Below, in pieces: positions 60,755-64,000 of a stretch of 64,000 bases of DNA. How positions within the stretch are numbered: position 1 is the stretch's first letter; the number at the start of each line of letters is the position of its first letter. The DNA is from an uncultured Oscillospiraceae bacterium (lineage in GTDB: Bacteria > Bacillota > Clostridia > Oscillospirales > Oscillospiraceae): contig CANPVS010000001.1 in the NCBI GenBank assembly GCA_947581795.1, positions 1 through 64,000 of the forward strand. Direction: 5' to 3'. Under the pieces are notes generated by a model. It did not search any database, was not told the origin of the DNA, and saw only the letters and a list, made by a program, of their open reading frames with translations. Both the position numbers and the translations under genes were made by a program.

Positions 60755-60786
60755 AAAACTCCTGAGACAACCGCCTCAGGAGTTTT
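60755..60786. terminator. Terminator overlapping the end of a minus-strand gene
   Basis: AAAACTCCTGAG-ACAACCGC-CTCAGGAGTTTT. On the minus strand its first arm includes the last codons and stop (AACTCCTGA) of the gene ending at 60776. Confidence 0.8.
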
Positions 60787-60970
60787 TGACGTTGGTGTCT
60801 TTTGGGAATGGGACAAGTTTTCCTTCGTTGATGTAAAGCTCCTCCGCCTTGTCCAGCGCGCCCAGGAGTATCCTGCGGGCCTCCTGGTTGGCGGGCATAT
60901 CCGGCATCTGATCTATGGCTTCGGACGCGGCGGCACATAAAATGTAGTACATCTTCTGATAGTCGGGCAT
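60776..60970 (-). CDS. DYQKMYYILC-family protein (full-length)
   Basis: 64 residues from ATG at 60970 (AGGAGGTGATACG upstream, an ideal site). MPDYQKMYYILCAAASEAID, then a helical middle (EARRILLGALDKAEELYINE) and the tail LVPFPKDTNVKNS. Small hypothetical proteins of this style are frequent in gut Clostridia; no function is known to me. Divergent from an XRE regulator. Paralogue of the shorter gene at 38711. Confidence 0.7.
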   Translation of the reverse strand: MPDYQKMYYILCAAASEAIDQMPDMPANQEARRILLGALDKAEELYINEGKLVPFPKDTNVKNS

Positions 60971-60996
60971 CGTATCACCTCCTATGCCACTAAATT

Positions 60997-61038
60997 GTAG
61001 CATATTCTGACGAGAAAAGCTACACAATAGTAGCATAT
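60997..61038. promoter_or_regulatory. Direct-repeat operator candidate between divergent small genes
   Basis: GTAGCATAT at 60997 and again at 61030 (33 bp apart), with an inverted relative GCTACACAA at 61019. Located in the 85-bp gap between the DYQKMYYILC gene and the XRE gene. Confidence 0.5.
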
Positions 61039-61055
61039 CCACGGGGTGATGCGCT

Positions 61056-61259
61056 TTGTATTTTCAACGCCTGGAGGACCTGCGGGTGGATGCGGACTTG
61101 ACACAGGAGCAGGTCGCCGAGATACTGCATTGCAAGCGGGAGGTATACCGCCGCTATGAGAAAGGCATCCATGAGATACCTGTTTGGGCCGTGATAGAGC
61201 TGGCGAAGTATTACGGCACATCTACCGATTATATTCTGGGACTTACGGATGGACGATAA
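61056..61259 (+). CDS. XRE-family HTH regulator
   Basis: 67 residues; TTG start with GGGGTGAT 5 bp upstream. A single helix-turn-helix (LTQEQVAEILHCKREVYRRY) followed by VWAVIELAKYYGTSTDYILG, a Cro/C1-type domain with nothing else. Probably represses itself and the divergent small gene. A GGGCGCGCT-GGA-AAGCGCGCCC hairpin (61274-61295) follows. Confidence 0.88.
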   Translation: MYFQRLEDLRVDADLTQEQVAEILHCKREVYRRYEKGIHEIPVWAVIELAKYYGTSTDYILGLTDGR

Positions 61260-61313
61260 TAAATAAAACGATGGGGCGCGCTGGAAAGCGCGCCCTACAA
61301 TATTGATTGAAAG

Positions 61314-61400
61314 CTTCCTCTGTGCAAGGGGAGGTGGGCGGCGTTCTATGGGGTCCCCACGCGAGCCCAGCGAAGCGGGTCGCGTGGGGAAAAGGAAAAA
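61314..61400. repeat. Degenerate family A end plus family B hairpin, copy 4
   Basis: CTTCCTCTGTGCAAGGGGAG (61314) looks like an eroded family A end. At 61350 follows GGGGT, stem CCCCACGCGA / TCGCGTGGGG (10 of 10) and the core GCCCAGCGAAGCGGG. The A-then-B order repeats that of copy 1 at 3.6 kb. Confidence 0.7.
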
Positions 61401-61446
61401 GAGTTCTGACCGATGAATAGGTCTTGTTTGCAAGGACTATGAATCT

Positions 61447-62061
61447 TCAGAACTCTTTTGACGTCATTGCCATGGCGTAGCGCATGTAGTAGTTGAAACG
61501 GCGCTCCCGCTCCAGGGTGGAGCTGTCCATGTGGCCGGGGTAGACCTCGTAATCCCCGGGGAGAGAGCCCAGCTTTTTGAGGCTTGCCATGAGGGTGGGC
61601 ATGTCCCCGCCGGGCAGGTCCGTCCGGCCGCAGGAGTCCCGGAACAGGGTGTCCCCGCAGAACATGGCCTCGCCGCACAAAAGGGTCACGCCCCCCGGGG
61701 TGTGGCCGGGAGTCTCCAGGACCTTAAAGGTGAGGCCGCCCACGTGGAACTGGTCTCCCTCGCCGTAATAGACGGCGCCCTCCGGGGGCGAAAAGCGGTA
61801 ATCGCCCTCGCCCACGTCCGCCCGGTGCATGCACACGGCGGCGCCGGTCTCGGCCTGGACGGCGGCCACGGCCATGGTGTGGTCAAAGTGGCCGTGGGTC
61901 AGGAAGATGTACTTGGCGGTGAGGTGGTTGCTCTCCAGGTAGTCCAGAACGGTGTTGGACTCGTCGCCGGGGTCGATCACGGCGCACTGGAGGGTGTCCT
62001 CGTCGGTGACGATATAGCAGTTGGTCTCGATGGGGCCCACGGTGAGGCATTTGATGAGCAT
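61447..62061 (-). CDS. MBL-fold metallohydrolase (glyoxalase II-like)
   Basis: 204 residues. MLIKCLTVGPIETNCYIVTD, metal motif LTHGHFDHTMA, LETPGHTPGGV, MFCGDTLFRDSCGRTDLPGG and PGHMDSSTLERERRFNYYMR. Zinc or iron hydrolase of the YcbL/GloB-like group; substrate unknown. AGGAGGAACC precedes the ATG. Its last codons (AAAGAGTTCTGA) pair with TCAGAACTCTTTTT 36 bases on, so the terminator begins inside the gene. Last gene of relA-dtd-MBL. Confidence 0.9.
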   Translation of the reverse strand: MLIKCLTVGPIETNCYIVTDEDTLQCAVIDPGDESNTVLDYLESNHLTAKYIFLTHGHFDHTMAVAAVQAETGAAVCMHRADVGEGDYRFSPPEGAVYYGEGDQFHVGGLTFKVLETPGHTPGGVTLLCGEAMFCGDTLFRDSCGRTDLPGGDMPTLMASLKKLGSLPGDYEVYPGHMDSSTLERERRFNYYMRYAMAMTSKEF

Positions 62062-62136
62062 TTCCTGGTTCCTCCTATGAATGACGCTGGTTACCGGGAG
62101 GCTTGGCCCAATGGGCAGACCGCGCCGGAAGCGAGG

Positions 62137-62583
62137 TTAAAGCTCCTTTGTGTCAAGCAATATGGTCACGGGGCCGTCGTTCTGGCTGCGGACTTGCATG
62201 TCCGCGCCGAACACGCCGGTCTCCACGTGAAAGCCCTTTTCCCGGCACTGGGCGATGACGGACTCGTACAGGGGAATGGCCTGCTCGGGACGGGCGGCCA
62301 GGGTGAAACCGGGGCGGCGGCTATGGCAGTCGGCGAAGAGGGTGAACTGGCTGATGATGAGAAGGTTCGCGGCCCCTGCCTGCATGGGGTTCAGGTTCAT
62401 CTTGCCGTTCTCGTCCTCGAAAATGCGCAAACCGCATATTTTGTCCGCTATTTTGGCGGCCTCAGCGGGGCCGTCGTCCACGTGGACGCCCAGGAGCACC
62501 AGAAAGCCCTGGCCTATCTCGCCGTGGATGGCTCCCTCTATCTCCACGGAGGCGTTTTTTACCCGGGTCACTACAGCGCGCAT
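62137..62583 (-). CDS. dtd: D-aminoacyl-tRNA deacylase
   Basis: 148 residues. MRAVVTRVKNASVEIEGAIH, LLVLLGV-type strand (FLVLLGVHVDDG), LLIISQFTLFADCHSRRPGF (the SQxT motif) and QNDGPVTILLDTKEL (the GP motif). It removes D-amino acids wrongly attached to tRNA. Starts 3 bp after the relA stop, a common pairing in Firmicutes. Confidence 0.95.
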   Translation of the reverse strand: MRAVVTRVKNASVEIEGAIHGEIGQGFLVLLGVHVDDGPAEAAKIADKICGLRIFEDENGKMNLNPMQAGAANLLIISQFTLFADCHSRRPGFTLAARPEQAIPLYESVIAQCREKGFHVETGVFGADMQVRSQNDGPVTILLDTKEL

Positions 62584-62586
62584 AGG

Positions 62587-64000
62587 TCACAGGCCCCCTC
62601 TGTTGATCTCCCGGACGCCCCGGACGGCCTGGAGGCGGTTGATGATGGTCTGGACCTCCTTGGCATCCCGGACCTCCAGGGAGATGACCACGGTGGAGAG
62701 ACCTTTGCCGGTGTCCCGGGCGTTCAGGCCCCGGACCTTGGCGTTCAGGGAGTTGAGGATGGTAGCGATGTCCATGACGAGACCGCCCCGCTCATCGGCG
62801 GTGATATACAGGTCCGCGGCGTAGCTGTCGGTGATGTTGTCGGCCCAGGACACGGTGATCCAGCGGCCGGAGTTCTCGTCCCGGCGGTAGTTGACGCAGT
62901 CCTTTCGGTGGATGGACACGCCCAGGCCCCGGGTGATGAACCCAATGATGGGGTCCCCGGGCACGGGGGTGCAGCACCGGGAGAACTTGATGAGGCAGTT
63001 GTCCAGCCCCTCCACCAGCACGCCCTGGACGGCTTTGAGCTCCTTCTGCTGGCGGCGGTCCGCCCGCTCCTGCATCTTGTCGATCTCCGTCTTGCGGACG
63101 GTGGAGCGGCTGCGGACGATCTCGTCGTGGATACGGGCCACGGCGTGGGAGGCGGTCATGCCCCCGTAGCCGATGGAGGCGTAGATGTCGTCCAGGTCCG
63201 TGACGGCCATGCGCTTGAGGATGGCGGGCAGGACCTCCGGGTCGGTGACGTCCGCCATGGCTAGGCCCACGCGCCGGGCCTCCGCCTCGAACATATCCCG
63301 GCCCTGGACGATGTTCTCCTCCCGGCGCTCCTTCTTGAACCACTGGCGGATCTTGGAGCGGGCCTCGCCGGACTTGGCGATGTTCAGCCAGTCACGGCTG
63401 GGGCCGGTAGCGGAGTGGGAGGTGATGATGGAAACGATGTCGCCGTTTTGCAGGGGGTAGGCGATGGGCACGATGCGGCCGTTCACCTTGGCACCGGTCA
63501 TGGAGTTGCCTACGGCGGAGTGGATGGCGTAGGCGAAGTCGATGGGGGTGGCCCCGGCGGGCAGGCTCTTCACATCCCCGTTGGGGGTGAAGACGAACAC
63601 CTCGTCGTCGAAAAGGTCCACCTTCAGGTCGTGGTAGAAGTCCTGGGCGTCCACGTCCTGCTGGCTCTCCAGCAGGCGGCGGATCCAGGCGAATTTCTCC
63701 TCGTCGCCCTGCTTGTTGCCCACGCCGCCGGATTTGTACTTCCAGTGGGCGGCCACGCCGTATTCCGCCGTCACGTGCATCTGCCAGGTGCGTATCTGCA
63801 GCTCGAAGGGGATGCCCTCGGTGCCGATGACGGTGGTGTGCAGGCTCTGATAGTTGTTGGGCTTGGGGGTGGATATGTAGTCCTTGAACCGGCCGGGCAC
63901 GGGGCGGAACATCTCGTGGATGATGCCCAGGACGTTATAGCAGTCCGCCAGGTCGTTCACGATCACCCGGAAAGCGCAGAGATCGAATATCTCCTCCACG
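62587..64000 (-). CDS. relA: RelA/SpoT-type (p)ppGpp synthetase, 5' end outside window
   Basis: The C-terminal ~470 residues are present; the frame is open to the window edge. Seen: synthetase domain (FDLCAFRVIVNDLADCYNVL, GRFKDYISTPKPNNYQSLHT, EYGVAAHWKYKSGG), TGS domain (VFVFTPNGDVKSLPAGATPI), a helical/conserved-Cys region (RCCTPVPGDPIIGFITRGLG) and an ACT domain at the end. The hydrolase half would lie upstream of 64000. Controls the stringent response. Operon with dtd and the MBL gene. Confidence 0.94.
   Translation of the reverse strand, partial: VEEIFDLCAFRVIVNDLADCYNVLGIIHEMFRPVPGRFKDYISTPKPNNYQSLHTTVIGTEGIPFELQIRTWQMHVTAEYGVAAHWKYKSGGVGNKQGDEEKFAWIRRLLESQQDVDAQDFYHDLKVDLFDDEVFVFTPNGDVKSLPAGATPIDFAYAIHSAVGNSMTGAKVNGRIVPIAYPLQNGDIVSIITSHSATGPSRDWLNIAKSGEARSKIRQWFKKERREENIVQGRDMFEAEARRVGLAMADVTDPEVLPAILKRMAVTDLDDIYASIGYGGMTASHAVARIHDEIVRSRSTVRKTEIDKMQERADRRQQKELKAVQGVLVEGLDNCLIKFSRCCTPVPGDPIIGFITRGLGVSIHRKDCVNYRRDENSGRWITVSWADNITDSYAADLYITADERGGLVMDIATILNSLNAKVRGLNARDTGKGLSTVVISLEVRDAKEVQTIINRLQAVRGVREINRGGL

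Overview
The window looks like chromosome of a high-GC, anaerobic, spore-forming, butyrate-producing Clostridia, most likely Oscillospiraceae (Flavonifractor/Oscillibacter/Intestinimonas-like). The reasons are the spoIIAA-spoIIAB-sigF operon, a complete acetyl-CoA-to-butyrate gene set, ferredoxin-dependent 2-oxoacid oxidation, Gram-positive ribosome binding sites, and strongly GC-rich codon use. Genus is inferred from gene content and style, not from a marker gene. I saw no rRNA, tRNA or CRISPR array.

Layout. 1-8.2 kb: 3' part of miaB, three NUDIX hydrolases, an FAH-family enzyme, a small HExxH protein, mutS, a flavodoxin/ferredoxin protein and a DUF3783 protein. 8.5-13.8 kb: a membrane-anchored SH3 protein, a lipid kinase, a secreted NlpC/P60 peptidase and an IS30 element. 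13.9-27.8 kb: a carbohydrate locus. A cellobiose phosphorylase and AraC regulator diverge from a sugar ABC importer without its own ATPase, a DUF624 protein, a GH3 glycosidase, xylulokinase, DUF4867 and a fucose-isomerase-family enzyme. 28-38 kb: alanine dehydrogenase, two tiny double-glycine-leader peptides, an NCS2 permease with an attenuator-like leader, redox enzymes, trxB-trxA and valS. 38-42 kb: a small regulator module and the spoIIA operon, followed by a secreted duplicated-domain protein.

42-56.7 kb: crt-hbd-bcd-etfB-etfA, then a run of transporter/acetyltransferase/DegV/lipoprotein genes, then divergent thl and but. Together these encode acetyl-CoA to butyrate. A short pyruvate-kinase-like gene and a second CoA-transferase follow; the latter heads an operon with a P-loop ATPase and a four-subunit 2-oxoacid:ferredoxin oxidoreductase. 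60-64 kb: a candidate small RNA, a second copy of the small regulator module, an XRE regulator, and an MBL hydrolase-dtd-relA operon running off the right edge.

Two dispersed repeat families recur. Family A carries CTGACGAG-type terminal hairpins. Family B is a hairpin around a fixed CCCAGCGAAGCGGG core whose outer arms vary but stay complementary. One B copy is nested in an A copy, and one A copy lies inside the spoIIA operon. The most novel-looking items are the twin leader peptides with a nine-G tract, the repeated DYQKMYYILC module paired with two unrelated DNA-binding families, the covarying hairpin family, and the promoter-plus-hairpin transcript at 60.5 kb.
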